A stretch of DNA of 41,557 bases from CAYVTV01 sp964563105 (GTDB taxonomy: Bacteria > Bacteroidota > Bacteroidia > Bacteroidales > GCA-2748055): the NCBI GenBank assembly GCA_964563105.1, contig CAZLXM010000025.1:1-41557 (forward strand). Reading direction: 5' to 3'. The translations under genes and the position numbers were made by a program. Positions 7,660 through 16,610 of this stretch are shown here, piece by piece; the first letter of the stretch is position 1; every line of letters starts with the position of its first letter. The notes under the pieces were generated by a model, which saw nothing but the letters and a program-made list of their open reading frames with translations, did not search any database and was not told where the DNA came from.

Positions 7660-9627
7660 ATGAAAAATTATTACTTACCAGCTTATCTATTTCTATTTTC
7701 TATTTTTTTCAGTCTTTCAATTTATTCTCAAAAGCCTGAAATTCAAAATATCAAATTTGAAAAATGGTGTGGTTTTGAAAGAGAATCCTTTCTTTTCAAC
7801 CAACATGAAGCAAGAATAGTAAAGCCTGCTGTTTCACTTGAAGGGGCCCCCTGGCTGTGGAGGGCATATTTTCCTGACTGGCATACAGATATTGATTCAA
7901 TTCTTCTAACAAGGGGATTTCATATTGCTTACATAAATGTTTCCGATTATTTTGGGGCTCCGTTTGCAATGGGAGTATGGAATGATTTTTATGAATGGCT
8001 TGTAAGCGAACGAGGATTTTCGGAAAAAGTTGCCCTTGAAGGTGTAAGCAGAGGTGGATTATATATTTATGGCTGGGCAAAACGCAATCCTTCTAAAGTT
8101 AATTGTATTTATGCTGAAGCTCCTGTGTGTGATTTTAAAAGCTGGCCAGGGGCTATGGGAAAATCACCGGGCAGTATCAATGAATGGAATAAAGTTTTAA
8201 TAGCTTATAAGTTTACGCATCAGGAAGCGTTGGATTTTACAGACAATCCCATTGACAATCTGAACAGCCTTGCCTCTTTTAAGGTACCCGTTTTACATAG
8301 TATTGGTTTAAACGACAGCGTGGTACCAAATGATGAAAATACATTTATTCTTATCAACAAATATATACAGGCGGGAGGTATAGCAAGCGTTATACCCATG
8401 ACCCGTGGAGAACAAAAAAATAAAGGACATCACTTTACAATTGAAAATCCACATAAAATAGCCGGCTTTATTTACTCCTGTTCATATCCTGTAAAGAAAA
8501 TGATACCAGCTTCTGAATATCATGAAATAAGAGGAGGGCTAACAAATAGTCTTTTGAAATTTACCCGTGAAAAAAAGGGCAGAGTTGCTTTTATGGGCGG
8601 GTCAATTACCGAAATGAACGGATGGCGAAATAAAGTTTGTCAATATCTCATGGAAAGATTTCCTGACACAGAGTTTGAATTTATTAATGCCGGCATCTCT
8701 TCAACCGGCAGCACACCAGGGGCTTTTCGATTTTCACGTGATGTGTTGGCAAAAGGTGAGATTGATCTTCTTTTCGAAGAAGCATCTGTAAATGACAGGA
8801 CAAATGGCTTTGATTATAATTCCTGTATTAGGGGAATGGAAGGAATTGTAAATCATGCTCTGAGATCGAATCCCTATATGGACATAGTTCTGATGTATTT
8901 TGTCGATCCTCAAAAAATGCAGGAGTATAATAATGGAACAGAACCATATGAAATTTTAGCCCATAACAAGGTGGCAGAACATTATAATATTCCCTCAATT
9001 AATTTGGCAAAGGAAGTAACAGAACGAATAAATGCAGGTGAATTTACCTGGGAATATGATTTTAAGAACCTTCACCCCTCACCCTACGGATGCGAAATAT
9101 ATTTCCAGTCAATACGTACATTACTGAATAATTGCTGGAATTCTCAAGATACTTCCCTGATCAGAAAAAAACATAACATACCACAGCTTATTGATAAGTT
9201 TAGTTATATAAATGGCCGATACGAAAATATTCATAATGTAAAAATCTTCTCCTCAGGCTGGACAATTAATGAAAACTGGACAGCCGGGGATAATGCCGGG
9301 ACGCGTAAAAATTATGTGAATGTTCCCGTATTATTGTCAGAAACTCCCGGATCAGAAATAGTTTATAAATTCAGGGGAAAAGCAATTGGAATTTGCATTA
9401 CTTCCGGTCCTGATGCGGGTATGATTGAATACAGCATTGATAACAAGCCGTTTAAAAAAACTGATCTTTATACTCAATGGAGTGGCAAATTACATCTTCC
9501 ATGGTATATTATGCTCGACGATGAACTAAAATCCACTACTCATACATTAAGAATAAGAATTTCCGGTGAAAAAAACAATCAAAGCAAGGGTTACGCCTGT
9601 AGAATCCTTCATTTCCTGGTACAATAG
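7660..9627 (+). CDS. Secreted two-domain esterase: alpha/beta hydrolase plus SGNH/GDSL-like hydrolase
   Basis: The start at ATG 7660 is chosen because it gives a clean signal peptide (MKNYYLPAYLFLFSIFF, cleavage near YSQ); the open frame reaches 7579 but that part is encoded by repeat copy B. The 655-residue product has an alpha/beta hydrolase domain with the nucleophile elbow EGVSRGG (Ser130), and a second hydrolase domain with FMGGSIT (Ser315), EASVND (block III-like) and NLHPSPYG (His472). The usual Asp three residues before that His is Lys469 here, so the SGNH triad is not canonical. A C-terminal beta-sandwich covers about 530-655. Fused esterase pairs of this sort deacylate decorated plant or algal polysaccharides; the acyl group is unknown. 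It probably works with the two upstream glycoside hydrolases. Confidence 0.72.
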   Translation: MKNYYLPAYLFLFSIFFSLSIYSQKPEIQNIKFEKWCGFERESFLFNQHEARIVKPAVSLEGAPWLWRAYFPDWHTDIDSILLTRGFHIAYINVSDYFGAPFAMGVWNDFYEWLVSERGFSEKVALEGVSRGGLYIYGWAKRNPSKVNCIYAEAPVCDFKSWPGAMGKSPGSINEWNKVLIAYKFTHQEALDFTDNPIDNLNSLASFKVPVLHSIGLNDSVVPNDENTFILINKYIQAGGIASVIPMTRGEQKNKGHHFTIENPHKIAGFIYSCSYPVKKMIPASEYHEIRGGLTNSLLKFTREKKGRVAFMGGSITEMNGWRNKVCQYLMERFPDTEFEFINAGISSTGSTPGAFRFSRDVLAKGEIDLLFEEASVNDRTNGFDYNSCIRGMEGIVNHALRSNPYMDIVLMYFVDPQKMQEYNNGTEPYEILAHNKVAEHYNIPSINLAKEVTERINAGEFTWEYDFKNLHPSPYGCEIYFQSIRTLLNNCWNSQDTSLIRKKHNIPQLIDKFSYINGRYENIHNVKIFSSGWTINENWTAGDNAGTRKNYVNVPVLLSETPGSEIVYKFRGKAIGICITSGPDAGMIEYSIDNKPFKKTDLYTQWSGKLHLPWYIMLDDELKSTTHTLRIRISGEKNNQSKGYACRILHFLVQ

Positions 9628-9769
9628 CTGAGAATGAATTATTTAAAGCTTTTATTAAATATTCCTTTCTGCTGGCCTAACAAAGATTTCAAAATATGTT
9701 AACCTAAAGTTAATATTGAAGACTGATTAATTATTTAATATTGGATCACTTATTAATTTCCCTGAATTC

Positions 9770-12049
9770 ATGGAAATATATTATTTTATAATTGTCGGTT
9801 TTCTTTTAGTGTTGGCTGTATCAGATCTGATCATTGGGGTCAGTAATGATGCAGGAAACTTTCTGAACTCAGCCATTGGCTCAAAGGCAGCACCTTTTAA
9901 AATAATTATTTTAATTGCTGCTGCTGGTGTAACAATTGGAGCAGCATTTTCAAGCGGGATGATGGAGGTTGCCAGAAGCAGTATGTTTAACCCTGAAAAG
10001 TTTTATTTCAACGAAATTATGCTGTTGTTTCTGGCTGTAATGATTGCTGATGTTCTGATCCTGGATATGTTCACTACTTTTGCTTTACCAACTTCAACAA
10101 CAGTTTCCATTGTATTTGAATTATTAGGTGCAGCAGTTTCTATTTCTATATGGAAACTGGTAAGGGCAGAAGGAAGTATTGCCAACCTCTCAGGTTATAT
10201 AAATTCAGCCAGGGCTTTAGGGATAATAGCAGGAATATTTTTATCGATTTTTATTGCATTTACTTTTGGAGTTATAATACAATGGATACTGCGTTTGCTA
10301 TTTTCATTTAATATTTCAAAAACACTAAAGTATTGGGGAGGGTTATGGGGCGGATTTGCATTTGCCGTAATAATATATTTTCTTTTGGTTAAAGGGGCTA
10401 AAGGAACAACCTTAATAAGTGAAGATAAAATAATTTGGATCATTTCAAATTCAAAAAAGCTTTTCTTATATTGTTTTGCAGGTTCTGCAATTTTATTTCA
10501 ATTACTTATTTTAATTGCAAGGATAAATGTCCTGAAGATCATTGTACTTCTGGGGACCTTTGCTTTGGCAATGGCATTTGCAGGAAATGATCTTGTAAAT
10601 TTTATTGGAGTTCCACTTGCTGGTCTGGATTCATTTAAGGCATATCTTGCATCCGGAATGAAACCTGATGAATTTTCCATGGGTTTTTTGCACGGGCCAG
10701 TCCATACACCGGTTATTTATCTTCTTACAGCAGGTTTGATTATGGCTGTAGCATTAAGGTTCTCCCGTAAAGTAAAAACAGTAACTGCTACCACAATAAA
10801 CCTGAGTAGCCAGGAAGACAGGACAGAAAGATTTGAATCCTCCGTTCTTGCCAGATATTTAGTAAGATGGGCATTAGACATTCACTATTTTTTTCAGAAA
10901 CTTATTCCCCGCCGCCTGCAAATAATTATTGACAGAAGATTTGACCAGCTTATATTACAGAGTCGGAAAAAAGCACAGCAGGAAGCTGCAGCTTTTGATC
11001 TTATAAGGGCATCTGTTAATCTTGTTGTGTCCAGTGCACTTATTGCATTTGGAACATCTTTAAAACTTCCTCTTTCCACAACATACATTACCTTTATGGT
11101 TGCCATGGGCACTTCACTGTCTGATGGTGCCTGGGGAAGAGAAAGCGCCGTTTACAGGATAACCGGAGTATTAACAGTAACAGGAGGATGGTTTTTGACT
11201 GCATTCAGTGCTTTCTTAGTTTCATTTCTGATTGCCACCGGGCTTTTTTATCTGGAAATGGCAGGTGTTATTGGTTTTATGTTGATAACAGCTTTTATTT
11301 TCAGCAGAACACATATAATATACAAAAGAAGACTGGCAAGAGATAAAAGCCAGACGCTCAGGGAAGAAAAGCTTTCTGCTATTGGCATAATAACTGATTG
11401 CTCAGAAACTGTTAGAAGAATAATTATTAATGTTTCTAAATTGTATTACCTGGCTATATTAAACTTTGTCAAAGAAAATCGTAAAGAACTGCAGGAGTTG
11501 AGAAAAGAAAGTAAAGAATTAAGTGATGATACCAGAGAGCTCAAAAAAAACTTACCCCATACTATTCGTAAACTCAGAGAAGATGAAGTAGACTCAGGAC
11601 ATTATTATGTGCAGGTCCTTGACTATCTAAGAGAAACTACAAACTGCCTGAATTATGTAATAAGTCCTCTTTATATTCACGTTGACAATAATCATCCGCC
11701 TTTGAATAAAAATCAGGCTGATGAATTACTACAATTCAATGAAAAAATGTCTGAATATTTCAATTTTATCCTTAATATTCTGAAAAACAATAAATTTGAA
11801 CAGATTGATAATTTGTTAGATTTAAGAGACAGGCTCATTGAAGAAACTATAAGCTTAAAGAAAAGGCAAATAAAATTGCTTAAAAAACTGGGGAAAGGCA
11901 GCAGGGTAAGTATGCTTTATCTTGAGATACTCACTGAGTCCAAAAACATGTTACTATTTACAACAAATGTTGTGGAAGCTCAAAAAGAATTTCTTGATTA
12001 TGGAAAAAATAATTCAAGTATGAAAGAGCATCTTATTTATATGAAATAA
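9770..12049 (+). CDS. PiT-family inorganic phosphate transporter with PhoU-like C-terminal domain
   Basis: This 759-residue protein carries both PHO4/PiT half-repeat signatures: VSNDAGNFLNSAIGSKA near the N-terminus and AFAGNDLVNFIGVPLAG in the middle, plus PTSTT and the matching LPLSTTYITF later. About ten to twelve membrane segments end near residue 520. The rest is a charged, helical region (ENRKELQELRKESKELS and onwards) resembling PhoU, a fusion common in Bacteroidota PiT proteins. It imports phosphate with a cation and may sense phosphate state through the cytosolic tail. Its 3' end overlaps the converging response-regulator gene by 17 bases. The 142 bases upstream contain TTAAC and GTTAA arms (9699-9713) but no site that I can assign. 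Confidence 0.88.
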   Translation: MEIYYFIIVGFLLVLAVSDLIIGVSNDAGNFLNSAIGSKAAPFKIIILIAAAGVTIGAAFSSGMMEVARSSMFNPEKFYFNEIMLLFLAVMIADVLILDMFTTFALPTSTTVSIVFELLGAAVSISIWKLVRAEGSIANLSGYINSARALGIIAGIFLSIFIAFTFGVIIQWILRLLFSFNISKTLKYWGGLWGGFAFAVIIYFLLVKGAKGTTLISEDKIIWIISNSKKLFLYCFAGSAILFQLLILIARINVLKIIVLLGTFALAMAFAGNDLVNFIGVPLAGLDSFKAYLASGMKPDEFSMGFLHGPVHTPVIYLLTAGLIMAVALRFSRKVKTVTATTINLSSQEDRTERFESSVLARYLVRWALDIHYFFQKLIPRRLQIIIDRRFDQLILQSRKKAQQEAAAFDLIRASVNLVVSSALIAFGTSLKLPLSTTYITFMVAMGTSLSDGAWGRESAVYRITGVLTVTGGWFLTAFSAFLVSFLIATGLFYLEMAGVIGFMLITAFIFSRTHIIYKRRLARDKSQTLREEKLSAIGIITDCSETVRRIIINVSKLYYLAILNFVKENRKELQELRKESKELSDDTRELKKNLPHTIRKLREDEVDSGHYYVQVLDYLRETTNCLNYVISPLYIHVDNNHPPLNKNQADELLQFNEKMSEYFNFILNILKNNKFEQIDNLLDLRDRLIEETISLKKRQIKLLKKLGKGSRVSMLYLEILTESKNMLLFTTNVVEAQKEFLDYGKNNSSMKEHLIYMK

Positions 12050-12737
12050 ATGTATAGCCAACACCTTTGACTGTCCTGATATATCCTTCACCTAATTTTT
12101 CACGTAGCTTTCTTATATGTACATCAATCGTTCTGTCCCCGACAATAATATTATCCCCCCACACTTTATGAAAAATTTCCTCACGTGTAAAAACTTTTTC
12201 AGGTTTAGATAATAATAGTTTTAGTAATTCAAATTCTTTCTTAGGCAAGAATAATTCTTTTCCCTTTAAAATGACAATATATCGCTCATGATCAATAACT
12301 ATATCAGTATTTTTTTTCTTTACAACTTCATTTCCCCCATATTTTTCTTTTATAACCTGATATCTTTTTAGAAGGGCTTTTATTCTGCTTACTAATACTT
12401 TCGGCTTAACTGGTTTTGTGATATAGTCATCAGCTCCGGCTTCAAATCCGGCAATTTGTGAATAGTCTTCTCCCCTGGCAGTAAGGAAAGCAATAAGTGT
12501 ACTTTTTAAATCAGGATCATTACGGATTTCCTCACAAGTCTCCATACCATCCATTTCCGGCATCATAACATCAAGCAGGATCAGGTGAGGTTTTATCTTT
12601 TTTGCTAATTGAATGGCTTCCACACCATTTCCGGCAGTGAAAATATTAAAACCTTCACGTTTCAGATTATATTTTAAAAATTCAATACTATCAGCTTCAT
12701 CATCAACTAATAAAATATTGTAATTACTATAATCCAT
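12033..12737 (-). CDS. OmpR/PhoB-family response regulator
   Basis: The 234-residue product has a receiver domain with acidic residues in LLVDDEADS, phospho-acceptor Asp56 in LLDVMMPEMDG, and Lys108 in ITKPVKPK. A winged-helix DNA-binding domain ends RTIDVHIRKLREKLGEGYIRTVKGVGYTF. It is a transcription factor activated by a histidine kinase, but no kinase gene is adjacent in the window. Its gene converges on the PiT transporter with a 17-base tail overlap, making a link to phosphate regulation plausible but unproven. A TAAATTTG element lies upstream in the right orientation. PhoB, RprY or another Bacteroidota OmpR-type regulator are all possible names. Confidence 0.88.
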   Translation of the reverse strand: MDYSNYNILLVDDEADSIEFLKYNLKREGFNIFTAGNGVEAIQLAKKIKPHLILLDVMMPEMDGMETCEEIRNDPDLKSTLIAFLTARGEDYSQIAGFEAGADDYITKPVKPKVLVSRIKALLKRYQVIKEKYGGNEVVKKKNTDIVIDHERYIVILKGKELFLPKKEFELLKLLLSKPEKVFTREEIFHKVWGDNIIVGDRTIDVHIRKLREKLGEGYIRTVKGVGYTFISYK

Positions 12738-12771
12738 ATTTTTAAGTCTAAGTTTTAATTACTGTCAGGTT

Positions 12772-12779
12772 CAAATTTA
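12772..12779 (-). promoter_or_regulatory. Predicted -7 element for the response regulator gene
   Basis: Read on the minus strand the sequence is TAAATTTG, an exact match to the Bacteroidota primary-sigma -7 consensus TAnnTTTG, 34 bases upstream of the ATG. A TTTG lies 15 bases before it, closer than the usual 19-21, so the -33 box is uncertain. Confidence 0.4.
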
Positions 12780-12812
12780 AGCAATACAAGATTACAAAAA
12801 AAAGAATTACTT

Positions 12813-14357
12813 TTATAAAGATTCTCTGTGTTCAGGTCTCATAAGATCAAAAACAGTTTTAACAGGTGTAAAAGTTTGAGTAGGCACATCAATAAAAAAT
12901 GTTAGCCAACCTGCCATTCCGCCATTCCATAATCCGGGAAGTTCAAGGGCTTTTAAATTTCGCCCGCCGGCTGATTTTTTTGAAATAAAAGCCATATTAT
13001 CATCACGGAAACCGGAAAGTCTGAATTTTTCACCTTTATAATCTCTGATACTACAAACAATATCTACCGGATTAAAATGAGTTGAAGACATAAAGATTTT
13101 TTTCTGATCCGGATCAGACATATTGATCTGGGAAGATTCAATAATCTGTTTGGATATTAGGCCATTTTCTTCAGAAATCCAAAAAGGCCCTCCTCCGGGT
13201 TCACCGGTATTTTTAACCATTCCACAAACTCTTACAGGCCGGTTTAGGGCATTAAAAGCCGCAATTTTAAATTCTTCATCATTTAAGACGATCAATTGAT
13301 CAAATAATGACTTTGAAATATTTTTAGTTACAAAAGACAGAATATCATTCCTCACTGCCCTGGAATATCTTTCTTCCAGATTCAACAATAATTCACGGAT
13401 AACACCCAGTTTTTCAATCAGGTATCCGCCCAGCAACTTTTTGTATAATACCCGTAAAGGCTTACTTCTGTCAGGTGAAACATTATCAATATTACTAATA
13501 AATATCAAATCCTGATCAAGATTTTCAAGGTTTTTAAGTAAAGCGCCATGTCCGCCAGGGCGAAATAATATATTACCCTCTTCATCACGGAATGGATTAT
13601 CTTCAAAATCAACAGCTATCGTATCCGTAGATGGATCCTGAACTGAAAAACTTATATCAGGATGAATATTCCGGTTTTTATATAATGAAACAAGTTTATC
13701 CCTGATATTTTGAAAAAGCTTCATGTGTTCAGGTGAAACAGTGAAATGCAGACTAATTGAATTCCCGGGATTAATTAAATATTGTTCCGATTCAATAAGA
13801 TGTTCATGAACAGGGTTACGACAAGAGTCAGAATATTTATGAAATTCAAGTGCACCTTTTGGTGTATTACTATAATTAAGGCCCTGTTCACTCAAAATTA
13901 AATGAATTATTTCAGCAAACTGCTCATTTTTAATAAGTGAGGATAGATCTTTATTGTTTTTACGGCAAACTTCTTTTAGATTTTCAATAAATGGATAATC
14001 ATAAATTTCTTTGAAAAAACTCTTTATTTGAGGGTGAATATCAATCCGGTATTTTTGATGATGCAAATCAGTTTGCAGTTCTTCATAAACTTCATGCAGA
14101 TCTTTAAACATCCTTGTTGCAGCGCCTGAAGCAGGAATAAATTTTACTTTTTTCAGGTCTCCGGCATATTTATCAAAAATTCCTGCATACATCAATACTC
14201 CGCCCTCATTAAAAGTTTCAATACCATCATCCGGAGTAGCAGGCCTGTGCAGTTTAACAGGGGTCATACCTTTTCTGAAAAATTCCAGTTGCTTTTCAAC
14301 TTTTGAAGTTTCAATACCTTTAAGTTTAAAATCCTCAATGTCTTTTTTTGTAAACAT
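12813..14357 (-). CDS. DUF4301 family protein with nucleotidyltransferase-like motifs
   Basis: This 514-residue protein matches the Bacteroidota-restricted DUF4301 family by overall character. FIPASGAATRMFK (residues 73-85) resembles the GxGTR(M/L) nucleotide-binding loop of sugar-1-phosphate nucleotidyltransferases. An FRPGGHGALLKNL segment (about 263-275) resembles the GHG motif of UDP-sugar pyrophosphorylases, and FISNIDNV (about 283-290) sits where a metal-binding Asp would be expected. No signal peptide or membrane segment is seen, so it is probably cytosolic. It begins 15 bases after iorB on the same strand and likely shares its transcript. Nucleotidyltransferase-like function is inference; the true activity is unknown. 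Confidence 0.72.
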   Translation of the reverse strand: MFTKKDIEDFKLKGIETSKVEKQLEFFRKGMTPVKLHRPATPDDGIETFNEGGVLMYAGIFDKYAGDLKKVKFIPASGAATRMFKDLHEVYEELQTDLHHQKYRIDIHPQIKSFFKEIYDYPFIENLKEVCRKNNKDLSSLIKNEQFAEIIHLILSEQGLNYSNTPKGALEFHKYSDSCRNPVHEHLIESEQYLINPGNSISLHFTVSPEHMKLFQNIRDKLVSLYKNRNIHPDISFSVQDPSTDTIAVDFEDNPFRDEEGNILFRPGGHGALLKNLENLDQDLIFISNIDNVSPDRSKPLRVLYKKLLGGYLIEKLGVIRELLLNLEERYSRAVRNDILSFVTKNISKSLFDQLIVLNDEEFKIAAFNALNRPVRVCGMVKNTGEPGGGPFWISEENGLISKQIIESSQINMSDPDQKKIFMSSTHFNPVDIVCSIRDYKGEKFRLSGFRDDNMAFISKKSAGGRNLKALELPGLWNGGMAGWLTFFIDVPTQTFTPVKTVFDLMRPEHRESL

Positions 14358-14372
14358 AAGTAAGTACTTTTT

Positions 14373-14957
14373 TTAATTAGAGTTTAAGTCAGAATAATTC
14401 CTGCCTTCATTAAAAGCTTTGATATTTAAATCTATGATCTTCTGTCCTTTTCTTTGAAACATATTTTTAATGGCATTTTCAAACAAATTAACAGGTATCG
14501 GGATATAATTACTTGCAGCCCCAAGCATTACCATATTTGAAGATTTCGGTGAACTAAGTGAATGGGCAATTTCATCCGCATTAATTGCTACATGATTTTT
14601 AATTTTTTTAATTTCTTCCAGAATATTTTCCAGTGGCGGATAATTTTCTACATTTATATAAGGTTTTGTATTAGTGACAAGCCAGCCATTTTCATTCAGA
14701 AAAGGAAGATATCTCAATGATTCCATAGGTTCTACTGAAAGGATCATATCTGCTTCCCCGTATGAAATAAGATCTGAAATCACTTCCACTGAGGATAATC
14801 TCAAATGTGATTGTACGGCACCACCCCTCTGGCTCATACCGTGAACTTCAGCCTGTTTAAGGAACAGGCCATATTCCACTGAAGCCAGTCCAATACTGGC
14901 AGCTATGGAGAGTATCCCTTGTCCTCCTACCCCGGAGATTATAATATCCATTTTCAT
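14373..14957 (-). CDS. iorB: Indolepyruvate oxidoreductase subunit beta
   Basis: The 194-residue product matches the gamma-type subunit of 2-oxoacid:ferredoxin oxidoreductases: IIISGVGGQGILSIA at the N-terminus, then EVHGMSQRGGAVQSHLRL and MVMLGAASNYIPIP. With IorA it converts aryl pyruvates derived from aromatic amino acids to aryl-acetyl-CoA, reducing ferredoxin, in the anaerobic cytosol. Its ATG overlaps the iorA stop by 4 bases (ATGA), which is typical of coupled subunits. The reverse reaction, synthesising aryl pyruvates from aryl acetates, is also known for such enzymes in anaerobes. Confidence 0.88.
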   Translation of the reverse strand: MKMDIIISGVGGQGILSIAASIGLASVEYGLFLKQAEVHGMSQRGGAVQSHLRLSSVEVISDLISYGEADMILSVEPMESLRYLPFLNENGWLVTNTKPYINVENYPPLENILEEIKKIKNHVAINADEIAHSLSSPKSSNMVMLGAASNYIPIPVNLFENAIKNMFQRKGQKIIDLNIKAFNEGRNYSDLNSN

Positions 14958-16552
14958 AATTTTAAAGCTTTTTTTCTTTTAGCGGCAGTTTGAATACATT
15001 CTCTTTGAGCGATTATTACAGATACTCCTTTATATTCAATCTCTTTTTTAATAATAGCGATATTTTGTTCATGATATTTTTTAAGTGGATTTATTACAAT
15101 AACATGTTCCTCTTCAACACCAATTCCTTTACAAATATCTTCAAGGCGACCTGTAGCAAAAGATCGTTGTCCACCTGTCATACCCGTGGTAGAATTATCT
15201 GATATTATAACAGTAACAGGGCTCTTTTCAATAACGGCATCCAGCAAACCTGTAATTCCGGAATGAGTAAAAGTGGAATCTCCTATAACGGCCACTGAAG
15301 GGAAAAGACCTGCATCTGCAGCACCTTTAGCCATTGTAATGGAAGCTCCCATATCGACACATGAATAAATTGCCTCATAGGGTGGAAGGGCACCCAAAGT
15401 GTAACAACCAATATCAGAAAAAACTTTCCCCTTTCCATTAATATCCATTACTTCATTTAATGTAAGAAATAAATCAATATGCCCGCAGCCGGCACATAAA
15501 ACCGGAGGCCTGTTCTCAACAACTGGCGGCATTTCATAAGCAATAGACTTTTTAAATCCCAGGGCATTTGAAATTATATCAGGATTTAATTCTCCATCAC
15601 GTGGCAAATCACCACTTAGCCTTCCTTTCACATGATAAGGAGCATTAAATAATCCTCTGAGCTGTTCTTCAATAAAAGGATAACCCTCTTCCAATACCAG
15701 AAGGGCATCAGTATTTTCAGCAATTTTCCTGATCAAATTTTCAGCTAACGGATATTGTGAAATTTTAAGGACAGGGAACTTTAAAGAATGCCTGTTACTG
15801 ACTTCACGATAATAATTGTAGGCTATGCCGGAAGCTATAATGCCAAACGATTTATTTTCGCCATCAATTAACATATTATAGCCGGAAGTTTCAGATTCCT
15901 TTTTCAGCATTTCCTGCCGGCTTAATAGTCCTTTATATCTTTTGCGGGCAATGGCAGGCAAAAGCACAAACTGTTTAAGGTCTGAAGGAAGTTTTAAGGG
16001 ATTTTGTTGTAAAGAGGTTTTTCTGATAATTCGGGCTCTTGAATGTGCAAGCCTGGTAGTTATTCTTAACAGAACAGGCAATTTAAAACGCTCTGATAAT
16101 TCAAAGGCATAAAATACCATATCATAGGCTTCCTGTTGATTGGAAGGCTCTAAAGCCGGCAGCAATGCAAATTTGGCATAAAATCGGGAATCCTGTTCAT
16201 TCTGCGAAGAATGCATGGATGGATCATCGGCAACGGTAACAATCAATCCTCCGTTTATACCGGTTAAAGCAGCATTAATGAAAGGATCGGCAGCAACATT
16301 CAATCCAACATGCTTCATACATGTCATAGAACGTTTGCCGGCATACGACATTCCTAAAGCTGCTTCAAAAGCAGTCTTTTCATTTGTTGACCATTCGCTG
16401 TGAATTCCTTTCTTTTGGGCTTCAGCACTTGACTGAACATATTCAGTGATCTCTGTGGAAGGAGTACCAGGATAAGCATAAATACCAGACATCCCCGCAT
16501 CAATAGCACCAAGGGCTATTGCTTCATCACCTAATAGCAATAATTTATCCAT
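14954..16552 (-). CDS. iorA: Indolepyruvate oxidoreductase subunit alpha, without C-terminal ferredoxin domain
   Basis: This 532-residue protein starts MDKLLLLGDEAIALGAIDAG and has YPGTPSTEITEY, the pyrimidine-binding part of 2-oxoacid oxidoreductases. The TPP-binding region has PPVLCAGCGHIDLFL, SDIGCYTLGALPP and VIGDSTFTHSGITGLLDAV. The longer archaeal-type IorA ends with a two-cluster ferredoxin domain; here the protein stops after IIAQRECIQTAAKRKKALKL-type sequence with no CxxCxxC motif, so only Cys pairs in the TPP domain could hold a cluster. The gene starts 58 bases after yjbQ on the same strand and overlaps iorB. Confidence 0.88.
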   Translation of the reverse strand: MDKLLLLGDEAIALGAIDAGMSGIYAYPGTPSTEITEYVQSSAEAQKKGIHSEWSTNEKTAFEAALGMSYAGKRSMTCMKHVGLNVAADPFINAALTGINGGLIVTVADDPSMHSSQNEQDSRFYAKFALLPALEPSNQQEAYDMVFYAFELSERFKLPVLLRITTRLAHSRARIIRKTSLQQNPLKLPSDLKQFVLLPAIARKRYKGLLSRQEMLKKESETSGYNMLIDGENKSFGIIASGIAYNYYREVSNRHSLKFPVLKISQYPLAENLIRKIAENTDALLVLEEGYPFIEEQLRGLFNAPYHVKGRLSGDLPRDGELNPDIISNALGFKKSIAYEMPPVVENRPPVLCAGCGHIDLFLTLNEVMDINGKGKVFSDIGCYTLGALPPYEAIYSCVDMGASITMAKGAADAGLFPSVAVIGDSTFTHSGITGLLDAVIEKSPVTVIISDNSTTGMTGGQRSFATGRLEDICKGIGVEEEHVIVINPLKKYHEQNIAIIKKEIEYKGVSVIIAQRECIQTAAKRKKALKL

Positions 16553-16610
16553 AATAAATTTAAAAGTTCAAAATTAAAAAATTTTATAGTATCAATCTTA
16601 AGGAAAGTGT

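Noticed and set aside
9699..9713. TTAAC-CTAAA-GTTAA as a Pho box for the PiT gene
   Set aside because: It does not match the known direct-repeat Pho box, and 5-base arms are common in AT-rich DNA.
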